DNA of 64,000 nt. Origin: Apricaphanius iberus (lineage: Eukaryota > Chordata > Actinopteri > Cyprinodontiformes > Aphaniidae). Location of the stretch: positions 2,728,001-2,792,000 of the forward strand of contig JAPXFQ010000494.1 of the NCBI GenBank assembly GCA_028564705.1, in the 5' to 3' direction. The position numbers and the translations under genes are program-made. A model generated the notes under the pieces. It was not told where the DNA came from. It did no database searches and worked only from the letters and a program-made list of their open reading frames with translations. Positions 36,831 to 49,500 of this stretch are shown in pieces (position 1 is the stretch's first letter; each line of letters begins with the position of its first letter).

Positions 36831-39800
36831 TTTTTTATTGCAAACATGTAACACAGAAGTGGCACATTACCATAGATATTTTTCTGATGCAGATAATTGG
36901 ACGTCAATGAGAAAAAGGAAAACTTGACTGTCTTCGGAACCCAGGTACTAAAATATCAGCTTTACTTTAAGGCCTCTAACACCATAGCTGAATGGGAAGG
37001 GGTGTCATCAAATGGAGCATTTATTAAAGGACAGAAGAATGTGTATGCATGCATTCATTTGTGTATTTGTGTGTCTGCAGCTGGGCCAGATAGAGGGATA
37101 AGACCCTTTGATGAATCTCCCAATGGCCCTGGCCAGGAGCGGAACAGAGAAGAGGCCACCAGAGAGTTAGGGTCCAAGCTGTAGGGCTTGTTCTATCCCT
37201 CCCTCTCTCAGTCAGCCTTCCTTTTAGCTCCTCTGATCAATACTAGTTTCTAATCACTGAGGACAGTATGGTAGTCCCCTCGTTCTCTCATCTCCTCTCT
37301 CAGTTATCCTTCTTACTTTTACAACGGCTGTCTCTACCACATTATTGCCAGCTAGCATAAATTAGATGCACTGGCTTTCTTACACTCGCTCTGCGTATGT
37401 GCCTATATGTGTCCCCCCTTCAGTCACGCATTTTTTGCACAAATCAGTTAAAGTCTCTGCACATACAAGAGGAGGCTTATACAAGGCTGTTACAGTGTTT
37501 GCATGTGCCTGTGTGCAACAAGATAAGAGAATTTCTCTTAGAAAGCAACACAAACATAAACCCCAGTGAATAATGCGCAGCATGCATAAACTTGAATAAT
37601 AACACATCCTCTCATTTTGGTGGCTTTATCCTAGTTATCTAATTGCCTATGTGGTTTGCCCCCTTTAATAAACTAATGAATGTTGTTGTGTGGAGGTCTG
37701 GAGCATATAGGCACTTTTAAGACAAGCTGCTTTAAACCCCCACACTGCATCAGAACAGCTGAATAATTTGTAGAAGAAATAATTACGGGGCAGAAGAGCA
37801 GGCATCAATCCTGGAACACCGACGGTGCCCTCGCTGGAAACTAGCTCACCCATAAGCCAAGGCTCCATTAGGTATTGTCTGGGGCCTGCAGGCTAATTTG
37901 TTTGCATCAATAATACATTCAAAGGATTTATCTAACTTGCAAATGAGTGTTCGTTTACCGGTTCAAGAGGCAAGGAGGAGGGTAGGCAGCAGGAGAGTAG
38001 GTGTGAAAAGCTGAAGCAGCTGGTTGGGGCTATCTGGGACGCAGTTAACTCTTTATATGGGTACAGAATGGTGATCCATATTTAGCTGTTTGGTTATATT
38101 TAAATATGTTTGCTTCTGACACTCAGCAGGAAAAGAAACAGATTATGTAGGGCAGGGACAGGGCCAGGTGTGACTGGCCAACTCTTGGAAAGACATTAGA
38201 AATGAACCGGAGTCCCACTGCAGTCACAACATATTACCTGCTGCATCAAATGCTCTCTGATCATATGCCAAGTGATGCAATGACAAAGGAGACTGCACGT
38301 CCATGTCGCTCTTAGAAGAAAAGGTGGGGATATTAGTTTGACATGGTGGGTTGTCCTCAGGGGACAGTTGGATTCCCGTGGGCCCTTTGATCTGTCTGCC
38401 GTGGTTCGGCAGGGTTGGAAGAGTGAGGAGCAGGTCATAGCAGAAATGAGCTAGCAAGAGAGAAAAAGACCGGAGAGACAAGACATTGGATAGGAGGAAA
38501 GAAGCTGGCTACGAACATATGCTGCCTCTCGGTGCCAAGCCTCGCTGGCTCAGGCAACCCACACATACGCTGCACTGCTGCTGCTGTTAGCACTCAGGCC
38601 CTCTCCAACACATACACCATGGCACTACTTAGTCAAACAAAGCTGGAAAGATGACTCTGGAAAGAGACAGGGTCTCCCCAGTCTCAGCACTGCCAGGACA
38701 GGGTGGCAGAACACAGTCTGATTAAACACACACGTACACATAAAGAGAGAGCAGGGGCTTACAGGCCCAGAAATTTGTGACTATTCGAATGTTGGTCAAC
38801 ACACACACAATACTGTTGGAAAAACTGTGATATGAAATGAGAAATTTTTATAGGCTCCTAATATGCTGCCTTCTTTCACTTTGATGAATTATTGGTAGGG
38901 GCTGCAAAATATTAATTTGTTTACTCAAGACTTTAGAACTGTGCAATACAGGGAGAAATAAAAAATATTTTTTGTGCGTTTTTTTGCCTAGTATGTACTT
39001 GAAATACAGTGAAATCATTACTTTCTGTTGTCTCAGGGTATAACATCTCTAGAGTTATCCATCCTGTTGTTGAAAGATCCAACACACTAGAAAATGGTAT
39101 CCCCTCTTCAGCCACTGAAATTTTCTAATCCCTGGAAATTTCATGTTTCACGTTGAAATTGTTTTGTTGAGGTTTTATAGATCACGGATACATCTGTAGA
39201 TAAGCTTAAAGCAATAGTAGGTTATAAAGTAGCATCTCAAGTTTTGAATATCTTACTAATCGCAATCCATCAACTAAAAATGAAAGGAGTATGGCTGTTA
39301 GAAACTATTTCTATGTAATTAGGATTCAATTAATTAGTTGTTTTCTTAATATAATTTAAGCCAGTAGTTCATATCAGAGAAAAACAAAGCCTGTTTTTAT
39401 AACAATGTATCAGAATGCTGAAAAGGACGTCAGCTTGGAGATACTTAGACAGCTGATATGAAACCACACAGACTGTCACTCTAATCAGAACCATCGCTGA
39501 CTAGTACAAGGAGTGGACAATGAGACCGAGCTCGTACTGACAGAAGATTAATCCTGATTGGTAAATACTATGTAATATTAGTAATATAAGGGTTGGGGAG
39601 GGTCTAAGACATGATGGAACTCTTTTTTTGGTGCACTCTGTCCCCAATATTGGGAAAAATGCAGTATTAAATGTCACAAACCGCTGAAGGACTCAAGTTT
39701 CATATTTGATTTATAAGAATCTACTTTTTTCACAATAATGACACTACTGCAGACCTAGCAAGACATTAACATCCTTCTAACCTCACATGGTGGGGAAACA

Positions 39801-39979
39801 GCCAGGAGCCCAATGTTAACTCAGGAGGAGCATCAGAGATCCACAGCTCAGGTGGGGAGAAACAATTAGTCGTGCCACCTACAGTTCTAATCTTTATCAG
39901 AAAAAGCAATTATTGAAAGAAAGCTCAGGTGGAAGTAACTGTCTGTCTACTGCTGTTATCTGTGGACTTTAAAATCTAG
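36831..39979. other. Non-coding DNA, no gene recognised
   Basis: GC-balanced single-copy-like stretches (for example 37060-37200, 37660-38000 and 38160-38720) mix with AT-rich DNA. No exon with credible splice sites and homology was found. Confidence 0.55.
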
Positions 39980-40420
39980 ACTTTGTACAAGAGTGAAAAG
40001 AAGAAAGTCATTGCTGTAAGAAAGCCATAAGCAGTCTTGTTTGCCACAATCCGTCTTCGAGACACAAGAGATATCTGAAAAAAAATAGTTTTTTGGTCAG
40101 ATGTGACCAAAAATTAAAATTTACACTATATGAAAGCTGCTACGTGTGGTAGGCAAATATCAATGCATATTATCCTAAGCCTAACACACCCAGGATGTCA
40201 ACCAGATGTATGTACAGATCTATGATAACAAATACAAAGTCCCCATCAAAGTCCATCAGTCAAACTTTATTTTTATCAAGAATAAACACATTTTAGCCTG
40301 GAAATGTGGATTGATGGGTGGGGGGGTCAAATACATATGCATAAATCAATTTGTATTAAAATACACTTATAGTTAAAGGGTGCAATGTGCTGAAGTGTGA
40401 AAAGTTAAGCAGGTGTGAAG
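39980..40420 (+). mobile_element. Tc1-like fragment, family I copy H
   Basis: 'aagaaagccataagcagtct', 'tttggtcagatgtgaccaaa' and 'gctacgtgtggtaggcaaat' follow the transposase-sense order of family I on the plus strand (compare the LWSDETKI segment). The copy is decayed and ends are approximate. Confidence 0.65.
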
Positions 40421-40704
40421 TCACTTTCAGACTCATGAAATGCTGATAGGTTAATATTTTGTCATGTACTTCATAAGCAACTGACTAAAATGTTGCAAAG
40501 TATTGTTTAACACAAATTAATCTGACTTTCAGGTTGTATTATTCATCTGTAAAATAATAACTGTAATGAACTGCTGCTTTGTGGCTGAGAGGGATCCGAT
40601 GAAATGTTCCCTCTGAACAGCTTCGAAACAAAGCTGAATATAGCTTCATACGGAGATTGAAATCAAGGGGATAAAGTGAGAATGCAAACCAAATTACATT
40701 CAGT

Positions 40705-40770
40705 TTGCTTGCTCACACACACATATACGCACGCACACAAACACACAGGCACAAGCACAGACAAACACGT
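40705..40770. repeat. Degenerate (CA)n tract
   Basis: CA-rich interrupted microsatellite; another CA tract lies near 41267-41292. Confidence 0.85.
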
Positions 40771-42239
40771 ATTTGTGTTCAGATTCATTGCCAGCCCACT
40801 CCTATTGTAAACTCACACAAGAATGCAGACACACAAATACCCTCAGACGCTGAGATATATGATAACAAACGCTTGTATAACACAAAAATCAAATTCAGGG
40901 TTCATCTTGCAATCTGAGCCTCACAAACTCAATTCTGCTCGGCTGCTTATGCACCGTGTGTTCTATGTCTTTTCCATGTGAACGAATGGGGTCAGTATCG
41001 TCACATAAACATTTTCCTTTGCTCTCGCCTCCCCACCTGCCCCCCCCCCCCTCCTCTGTGAATGGATGCTGAGCACTGGTGCATATCTACACAGGGATGG
41101 CAAGGGCACCAAGGAGAGAAAATCAATACTATATCTCACCACTAAGCACAATCCCAACAAAAAGCAGCTGGAGTTTGCAGGTTGCTTCATAAACTGGACG
41201 GCTTCATCTGCCTGGTCGCTGGATCGCTACAGTACAATGGCCTGGGCCAGAACTTGCCAGACACAGAGATACACACACACACACGCACACAAAATAAATA
41301 CTCACGCAAACACAGAGACAAACTGCATACTCCCAGGGGCTTGGGAATTGCAACAGCAATGAGAAAAACTCTCGTGAGGCAAGAACAGAGTTGACAAATA
41401 CACTCTTCTTCCATCACATCCAAGGAAAAATACCTCTGGACCATTTAGCCCACCCCGGCTGTTCCTCTGTACGGCCACATGTGCACACATATTACAGACG
41501 ACTCACACCCATACATAAAAAACAAACACAGAGACGGCCCCCTAAAATACCTGTTCTAAAAATAGCAGATGGGAAACAGAAGCAGAGCTATTATTATTGC
41601 ACACACGTCCTGCCTGGTCCCACCAAGGAAGGGGAAGAGACTAATGATTTTCCTGGTGCAAGCAATTAAAAAACTATTTGTCACCTGCCAGGCTGCATAT
41701 GACGTTAGGAGCCTTGGCAGAGGAGCAACGCCACGTCGAGGAAACATTCACATACACACACAAGTGGGTTGCACCATAAAGTGAGGTTGAGGGATAAAAG
41801 GATGTGTTAGAAACATGTAAAGCTTGAGAGTTCAATGAAACCAGGAAAAAACAGGAGGGAATAAGGAGGGAGGAGAAAAAGGTTTCAGAAGATGGGACGG
41901 GGGCGGGGGGTTAGAGGCTGATTTATTTGGGCAGGTTAATACAGGCCACTCAGAAAGTCAGACAGCACACTGCCATCAGGAAGTCATGTAATATTTAAAA
42001 CACAGCCAGTAAAAGTCATTCTCCTGCTGCTCAGCTCCTGGCTAAAACAGAAATGTATATTTCCCCGACTGCTCTCGAAGGTTATCAGTGTAAACAGAGA
42101 GACATTTCCGCCACATCCCCATAAATTCTACTGTGTCTAGATCAAACTATTTTGGTGGCCTATTTTGAAAAAAACATGCTCTTTTTTTGAGCTGTAAAAT
42201 CTCAGGTGAATATCTTTAGGAAAAAAATCTAAATGTAAA
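40771..42239. other. Non-coding DNA, no gene recognised
   Basis: CA-rich patches, a C run at 41041-41051 and a G-rich patch near 41895-41912. Otherwise unremarkable. Confidence 0.55.
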
Positions 42240-43540
42240 ACTGATTTAGATTTTCAATAAAATGACCTGCAAAGCTGTTCATGCACCTTAAACCTGATGA
42301 GTCAGACTGGATGAAGAGCATCTAAAATGATCAGTTCTGCCTCAGAATTTCAATGGCATTAAAGTTTGGGCCTTTCTAAATAATTTCATTGTAGCTCACT
42401 CTGTGTGCTTAGAGGCATTGTCTTGATGATAGGTGAAACTCCTCCGCAAGTTTTGTGCAGCCTCTAGCGGATTGTCTTCAAGAAATCCCCTCTATTTTGC
42501 GCCAATCATCTTCTCAAAAGCTTAAGAACTACATATCCACATCATCATGCTCACACCACCATGTTTCATAGTGGAGATGGTGTAGTTCAAATGTTAGTTT
42601 AACCCCAGAAAATATGGTTTGTATAGCTTAAAAGCTTTATTCTTATATCATCTGATAAGTGCATCTTCTTCCTTATATAGTTTTGCTGTGTCCTCTGCAT
42701 GACGTTGCAAATGTAAACGAGACTTCACACAGCTTTTAAGGCCGTTTTCACATGTGTGGCCGTACCAGAAAACGGCCAGAGAAAATGCTAATTTTTTCTG
42801 TTCACATGTCACGGATCTCTGCCCGTATTGGGATCCAGTCTTTTACTACAAATAAACAGCAGGTGGCGGCATACAAATAAGTCTTAGTTCTCACAAACAA
42901 GGGAGTGAGAAGTACCGACGTCATAAAACGAGCGACAGCCTAGAATGTAAACAAACTGGTCTACTGGTCAGCTGCTACCTGAAGCCATCTACAGGGTGAG
43001 TGTTGTAGTAAACCCGCCGTTTTGTAACCTGCTGTGTTGCTGTGGGATGCTTGAATCGCGTTGTTTTGGTATTTGTATGGTCGCGAGGTGATTCTGTAAT
43101 ATCGGCCGGCGGTGTCGTCATTTCCGCATGGAGCGCGTCTATTGTCTTGAGTACGGCCAGAGTACGGGTTGTGTTCACATGATACGTGGCCGCTCGTACC
43201 TGGACTCGGATACTACCTCCAAGGCAGGTCTCTCTGGCCGTATTCTGGCACGGTACAGTCTGTGTTCACATGGTACGAAATAAGTGGATTTTGACCAAAT
43301 ACCGTACCCGAGTACGGACTCCCGTACCATGTGAAAGCACCCTAAGTTTTCTACTTCACTATGTTTTGATAGTTGTTATATAGGAAATGCATATAAATGC
43401 CATCAAAAAGAACTGTATAGATTGTGAAGATGCCTGCCATGCAAGGATCTTTGCATTAGGTGAAATGTTTGGTAAATAGTAGGAAAATAAAACTGTATTG
43501 GCTGAATTTTTGACAGTCTGTTGAAAAACTGAAATAATTT
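42240..43540 (-). mobile_element. Decayed Tc1-like element, family I copy D, split by another insertion
   Basis: The part at 42240-42739 follows the family I order ('gatgagtcagactggatga', 'tcatgctcacaccaccatg', 'tttcatagtggagatggtgt'). At 42740 the similarity is broken by a 603-bp element. After the second TAA at 43343 the sequence 'ttttctacttcactatg' plausibly resumes the same copy. Transposase sense is on the minus strand and it is not functional. Confidence 0.6.
42740..43342. mobile_element. Non-autonomous PIF/Harbinger-like element, TAA target duplication
   Basis: The ends are imperfect terminal inverted repeats: GGCCGTTTTCACATG at 42740 and the complement of CATGTGAAAGCACCC at 43342. 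They are bracketed by TAA at 42737-42739 and 43343-43345, the 3-bp target duplication typical of PIF/Harbinger. The interior is CpG-rich, repeats 'ggccgtacc' and 'gtacgg' words near both ends, and contains a promoter-like patch ('acgtcataaaacgagcg') followed by a donor-like 'caggtgagt' related sequence (42995-43005). No transposase is encoded. Confidence 0.7.
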
Positions 43541-45204
43541 TCACTCTTGCTCTGCTGTGCCCTGTTGAAGTGTGTTAGGAGGCGGATTTATCATCTGCAC
43601 AATGTATGAGGGTTAGGATTCCACACAAGGGGCACTGAGGCTGTCTAAAACATCCCACAATTTATAAAGAAACACCAGGCCAATATTAATCTCTTGGGCA
43701 ATTTGAAAAAATAAAATAAAATAAAAATAAATAAATTCATAAAGTGTGAGGAGAGGTCTAAATATTGTTAAAACAAGCATTATGCCATCCTCTGCAGTTC
43801 AGAGAAAGACCAGGATCTGGCTTCAAGAGGCCACCCGGCAATAGTAATTTATGAGGCAGCTCGTTAACATTAGGTGATTTGCAGTGCTCATTTGCTCCCG
43901 CTCATCTCGACCAAATGATATCATCTTCTACTTCTAATCTTCTAATTCTAATCGCCGTTCTCCAAGCACCACCGCCACCTCTTGTTTTCCTCCCCTCCCG
44001 CCATATCACTGCTCCCAGCATCCACATTTCTCTCCCTCCCTTCACCCCTCCTCGCTGCCATGCGTGGGCGTATTTTTGAGACGGGGGAGAGCAGACGGAG
44101 ATGGGAGCAGAGCCGTTTCACTGAAGTGTGTGTGCGCATTTGCGTTCAGTATGGCATGTACTCCCTTCAAAAAAGACTAAAAGAAGTCTGGTTGTACTCT
44201 GAAGGCTGAATGTGCGCTCGCAGTTACTTTCTCCACCTCCCCCCTGCTGAGAGAGAAAGAGTGTGGGCCGAAAAGGAGAGGTTTTTGTTTTTTTCTCTCG
44301 AAACTTATGGAGAGGAGATAGCTCAGAAATGTTGAGAAGATAGTCTTGTATTCCAATATAAAGACAGATGGAGAGGTGGAATGGGGGTGGGTTGACCAGA
44401 GGAAAGGGCAAAGAGAAAGCATCAACTTGCAGCCAAAGCGGAAAATATTGCTGGTGTAAATCGAAGGAACAAGTAAACAGTGTTTTTGAATCATACGGAA
44501 CTACTGCTGAGCACTGCTGGACTTTCCTTTCACTTCAGTTACTAAATTGATTGAGACACATTGGCTGAATTTTTCAAATCTCATATCATTCTACATACAA
44601 GCCTACATCTCTATCTGAAATCCAGAGAGAACTCAGCCATTTTTTAAAGCAAAATGAAGCAAACTACCCTCAGAGACAGATTTTCACAATGAAAATAGCC
44701 AATTATAGAAATTTCAACTAGAGCTGGTTAAAGTGGTGGCTGGTTAAAAGGGAATTGAGATCGATAACTGACTGAATGCAGAGCGGCTTCTTGCATCAGA
44801 CAGAGCTTTCAAACCAACCACTTTCTGCTCATCAATTGTTGTCCAACACTTCCACGTCTTCCACTTTCACCTCCATCCTGTCATTCCCTGCCTCATCCGT
44901 CCCTCACATCCAAGTGATTGTGTCGGTATGTCGGGCCTCATCCACGACTAATTGGGGCTCAGAGGAGTAATCAGGGCAGGACAAATCAGACAGTTCTGGT
45001 CATTAGCTGTGACCAGTGTTCTCTGGAAAGCCAAGAGACACGTGTACAGCTCTGCCATCATGCCTGAGCCAGCAAAAATGACACAGGCAGACCAAGGGCT
45101 CGACATGAGCAGGAAACGGCATCGGGTTCTGAAACTCTTTTCTTCCAATGATTTTTAACATATTTTCAGTTAAATAAAACTAAAATCAAAGCCTGATTGA
45201 TTGC
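43541..45204. other. Non-coding DNA, no gene recognised
   Basis: A purine-rich segment lies near 44200-44420 and a C-rich segment at 43960-44050. No coding signal. Confidence 0.55.
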
Positions 45205-46550
45205 ACAGTGTTTGCTGTAGATAGAGTGAGTGGGAAAAATATTTATGTTTTAGGAATTTTACTAAACATTTTATCATGTTACAAAGATTTTTTTAGACAT
45301 TTAACAAGAGATTGTATGTGTTGAGTCAACAAAAATCAGTGGATGATTGTACCAGCAATGAGTTTAAAACTGTTTTACTCTTAAAAAAAAAATACTAAAA
45401 GTATTTGTTGTCCCTTTGCTCCAATACTCCTAAAAGTTAAAATAAAAATTAAATCAAACTTGTTGCCTTCACAAGTCATCCAATGACTTAATGTATTTCA
45501 ATTGTATTCAAATCTTTCTCAGTGGAATAATGTGTTTACCAAGTATTCAGAAGTCAGATTTGGAAAATTTCCTGTTGGGAACCATCCATACTGAAGTTGA
45601 AATTCTGACATGGATAGTTAAAGGTTGCATTGAAGCCCCTGGTTCAGAGTTTAGTATGCCTTATAAGCCGATAAAACCCAGTTGAAGTTCAGAAAATAAC
45701 TATATCTTTGTGCTTTTGATTGGTTTATTTTTTATCAAAAGAGTGGCACACAGTACTGTGCAAAACATGTTAGTGTGTTCCTTTAGTGTTTGAAGCCATC
45801 AAATGGAGACAAATATACTTGTATTGTCAGCTATTGGTGATAGTACTTAGCTGCACAGTGAGAAAAACATCTCAATGGTTTTCTGATGTGCTTTCTGCAG
45901 TTTCATCATTTTCTAGTGAATTGAGACCAAAATGAAACCTTTTAGGTAGATATGAAAAACTATATGTGGCGGTCAGCTAACTGCACAACTTGCAAATCAG
46001 ACCATTACCACAGTGAAACACTGGGGTGGTAGTGTGATACGGTGGGTATTCTTTCTTTTTCTATGGAGAAGCTGTTCAAAGTTGGTGGAAAGATGGATGG
46101 AAGAAAACAATAGTAAAGCTGCAAAAGAGATGACACTGAGGTTCACCATTAGCAGCATCATGAATATATAGCCAGTATGGTTTTAATCAAAATATCTTCA
46201 TGTGTTAGATTTACACAAAGGGTTGAAAACTGCTCTTCACAGACACTTTTCATATAATTTTAATGAGCTTAAGCTTTTTGCAAAGAATGTGCAAAAATAT
46301 ATGACTCAAGCTATGCAAATCTTGCAGAGCACAAAATAATTCCTTCTGTAATTTTAACAAAGTTATTCCTAAAAAGCCTTGCCTTTAGGGTGAAAAACAC
46401 TTTGTGATTTTTTTGAGTTTCAAACTATTTGAAATCCATTTATCACTTTCCACTTTTTACACGGTTTACCTACATTTTAAAATAAAATACAATCACAAAA
46501 TGTGGAAAGGTTCAGGAGCTTTCACATTTTTTGAAAGGCACTGTACATAT
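45205..46550 (+). mobile_element. Decayed Tc1-like element, family I copy E
   Basis: The left terminal repeat remains recognisable ('atttatcatgttaca' type sequence near 45270-45285). The right end is 'cacaaaatgtggaaaggttc' through 'tttgaaaggcactgtaca'. Inside, 'cagtgaaacactggggtggt' marks the transposase region on the plus strand. Many frame breaks. Confidence 0.65.
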
Positions 46551-49500
46551 TGTTTATTTGGACAAATAGTTTTTACTTTTACAAGAGATACAATCTTAGA
46601 CATGTAATGTCAGTTTATGCTCGGTCTGTGTGCATTTGATATTGCTAGAAAAACGAAAGCAAAGGTGAATATCATATAAAGTATTGGGGGTCAATAACAA
46701 TACCGAAGTGACATGTCGAATGTAAACATGTCGATGGCTATTCTTTCTGAAAATGGCTGCAGGACTCTGGAGCAGGATGAATGTCAATTTGCCTTACTTG
46801 CAGAGCCTTAACCTTTCAGGAGAACTGAATTATTTAAGCACCACATACCTGTTGTGGGACTCTGTTTCTCCATCTGGACCGAGGCCGGTTAGGAGGCTGC
46901 ACGAGCCTTTGGCCACGCATGCCTCCTTGGCTGCAGAGGGAAAATGGCAAGACAAATGCGGCAGGGGATTTGTGATAATTGGCCGTGCTGGTGGGCCAGG
47001 CAACGAGCCTACAGAAAAGGTCGCGGGCACTAAGGAACAGATCAGGCTGCCACAAAGAGAGAAGGCTCAGCGTGCCTCCAGAGGTTTGCTCAACTTCTCT
47101 TTCTTTTATTGTATCGAAAGGGGGTTCATCTGCTGGGGTGCTCTTAATTAAGCAGGAGACTGACCTTCTGTTTGTTTGGAAGACAGAGCCACAAAGTTAC
47201 TGTTTTGGGTAGAAACCAAACTAAAGCTTAATATTTTCAAAAATGCTAAAAACCTTTAAAAAAGGATAACTGCAGTGCATGGAAAGGATGAATGCTTGCA
47301 TAATGACACATAAGGAGAGGAAGACAGAGAGAGTGGAGCCATGGGGACGTAGCTCAAACCCCGACATGCTCCTGAAACAGCTGTTCTCCTCATGGTGGAG
47401 AGAGGAGGGGATGCCAAAAGCAGCATGATGCTGAGAGCATCCATGGTCTCCCACTGTAGTGCAGGAATAGAGCTCCAAAGTCTGGTGCACAAAGACAAGG
47501 ATGTGCAGACTGACCGGTAGGTAAACACACACCCGATGCATGAGATGCCACCTGTTCTTGATCAAGTCAGCAATGAGGTTCTGAATTCAACAGTAATGTT
47601 GGCTAAAGTCAAAGTCATACACTATAAATCTGAACTCCTGTGCCGTCGAGGTGCATTTCCATTTGATACAAACAACAGCCTGCATAGCTAAAGGCAATCA
47701 TATTTCTACAGCCTCCGTTTGCCCCGAGGTTGCAGACAGCCAGTCAAAACCTTGCTAGGCTTTACCAATGCTCTACCCTCAATGAAATCAACAGAATGGT
47801 GCCCAGGCTCATCCATGATTTATCTCTATGAAATATTAATTATGTTGCCTTGCGTTGTCTGGACGCATCTGATGTGCATCTGGACCTGACAGCTCTGCTC
47901 CGTCATCACACATCACCTGAATCATTCTAAGTCAGGCACCTGTCTTCCAGCGCTCAGCGTAGATGGCAACTCAACTGAGCTAAAAGAATAGAATACTCTG
48001 ATATATATAAAATATCCATCTGTCTGCCTTTAGCCTGCAGGCACAGGCCGCTGTGGATATCCTGCCCGCGCACCTTAACGATGGACCAGTACAGCGATGC
48101 AGCTTCTCAACATTCAATTAGGCAGACGAGAGAGGCCTCTGTCTTTACCAGAGCCGAGGCGTGAAGTATGATGAGTACATGTGTTAGTCCCTGTACATGA
48201 TCTGATGACTGCAATGGCTTCAGGTTGTTTGATAAAGTAAAACAGCCTAACCTAGTTGAAGAAAAGGAAAGCATAAAAAGGAGGGGAGAGCAGACAATGT
48301 TTCAGCACCACAGACAAGCTCAACTCAGCTTAAAGTGCTAAGGGCAGTCCTTAATCGCAAAGTTATCATTCTGCCTGTCCAATTAGGTAACCTTTGAATT
48401 AGTCTATAAATTAAAATTGCTGAAATATTGTCTAATAGTGCTGAAATGATCAGGGGGACAACAGTGACAAGTCATTTTCCAACATACACTAATTCAAGTA
48501 GTTCCAAAGTCATTATAGTCCGAAGGACTAATGTAATAGGAAAAATGTAACTGCGGTGAATGATGGTATTAATAATGTATTCATGTGAGACAGAGACTAG
48601 AGCAAAGTGGCCTAAGCTGCGAGGGAGAAAGTGATAGCTCTGAAGAAACAAGGTCGTCAGCATTCCCTCCTGCCTTACGAGTCATTTCATTATCTTGTTC
48701 CTCTCTCCTCCTCTTTAAAAGTGGGAAAAGCAGGGAGAGGCTATTGACCCCTCTCTGTGTTTGAGTCAGGCTGCGGGACAAATGAAGTTTTCCCTCAGAC
48801 CCCCTCCATAATCATATCATAATTATCTCCCACCTTCGTAGCCCCGCGGGCCAGCACAAAACTACGCTGTCTGATTTGATGGAGAGCCACAAGCGGGAAA
48901 TTACATTCGATTAGCACTAAACAAGAGAAAGGGATGACCGAATCAATCAGTGGCACCTGGACATGCATGTTTATTTTTTTCTTTATGTGTGATTCCAATA
49001 AATTACAATATCATCAAAAAGTTTGTTATTAATATCAACAAAAATATAGATATGGATACATTTCACATTTCAGCTAAAGGAAAAGCAACAATCTGTTTCT
49101 CAGAAAAATTGACACCTAAGACCAGTAATAAAATGATTATTAATATCAAATATGAGCACATTGAAAAGCACGTCCATGTACTGTATAGAATATGCAGTGA
49201 ATAATTAGCTGAGGCTTTTGTTGTATGAATTACTATAGCTGTGTGTAGTATCCTTAAAAGGTCTTGCTTCACACTTGCAGCTTTAATTTACAAAATTTAA
49301 AGTGAGAATATGTGATGTTAGCATTTGTTTTCTAACAGTTTTTTACTAAGTATTTTGAGTCCATAATTTTGTCACACTTTCCTTGATTCTCTAAAACCAC
49401 AGAGACCATTCTGCATACGTGGTTCTACATCATACTAGCAATTTGGATTCATTCTTTGTAACCCCAGGTAAATGCAGTGGTCTGTTTTTCAGGTTTAGTC

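Noticed and set aside
46753..47151. 132-codon plus-strand frame starting MAAGLWSRMNVNL
   Set aside because: No recognisable domain or splice support; composition fits GC-balanced non-coding DNA. Kept only as part of a candidate regulatory block.
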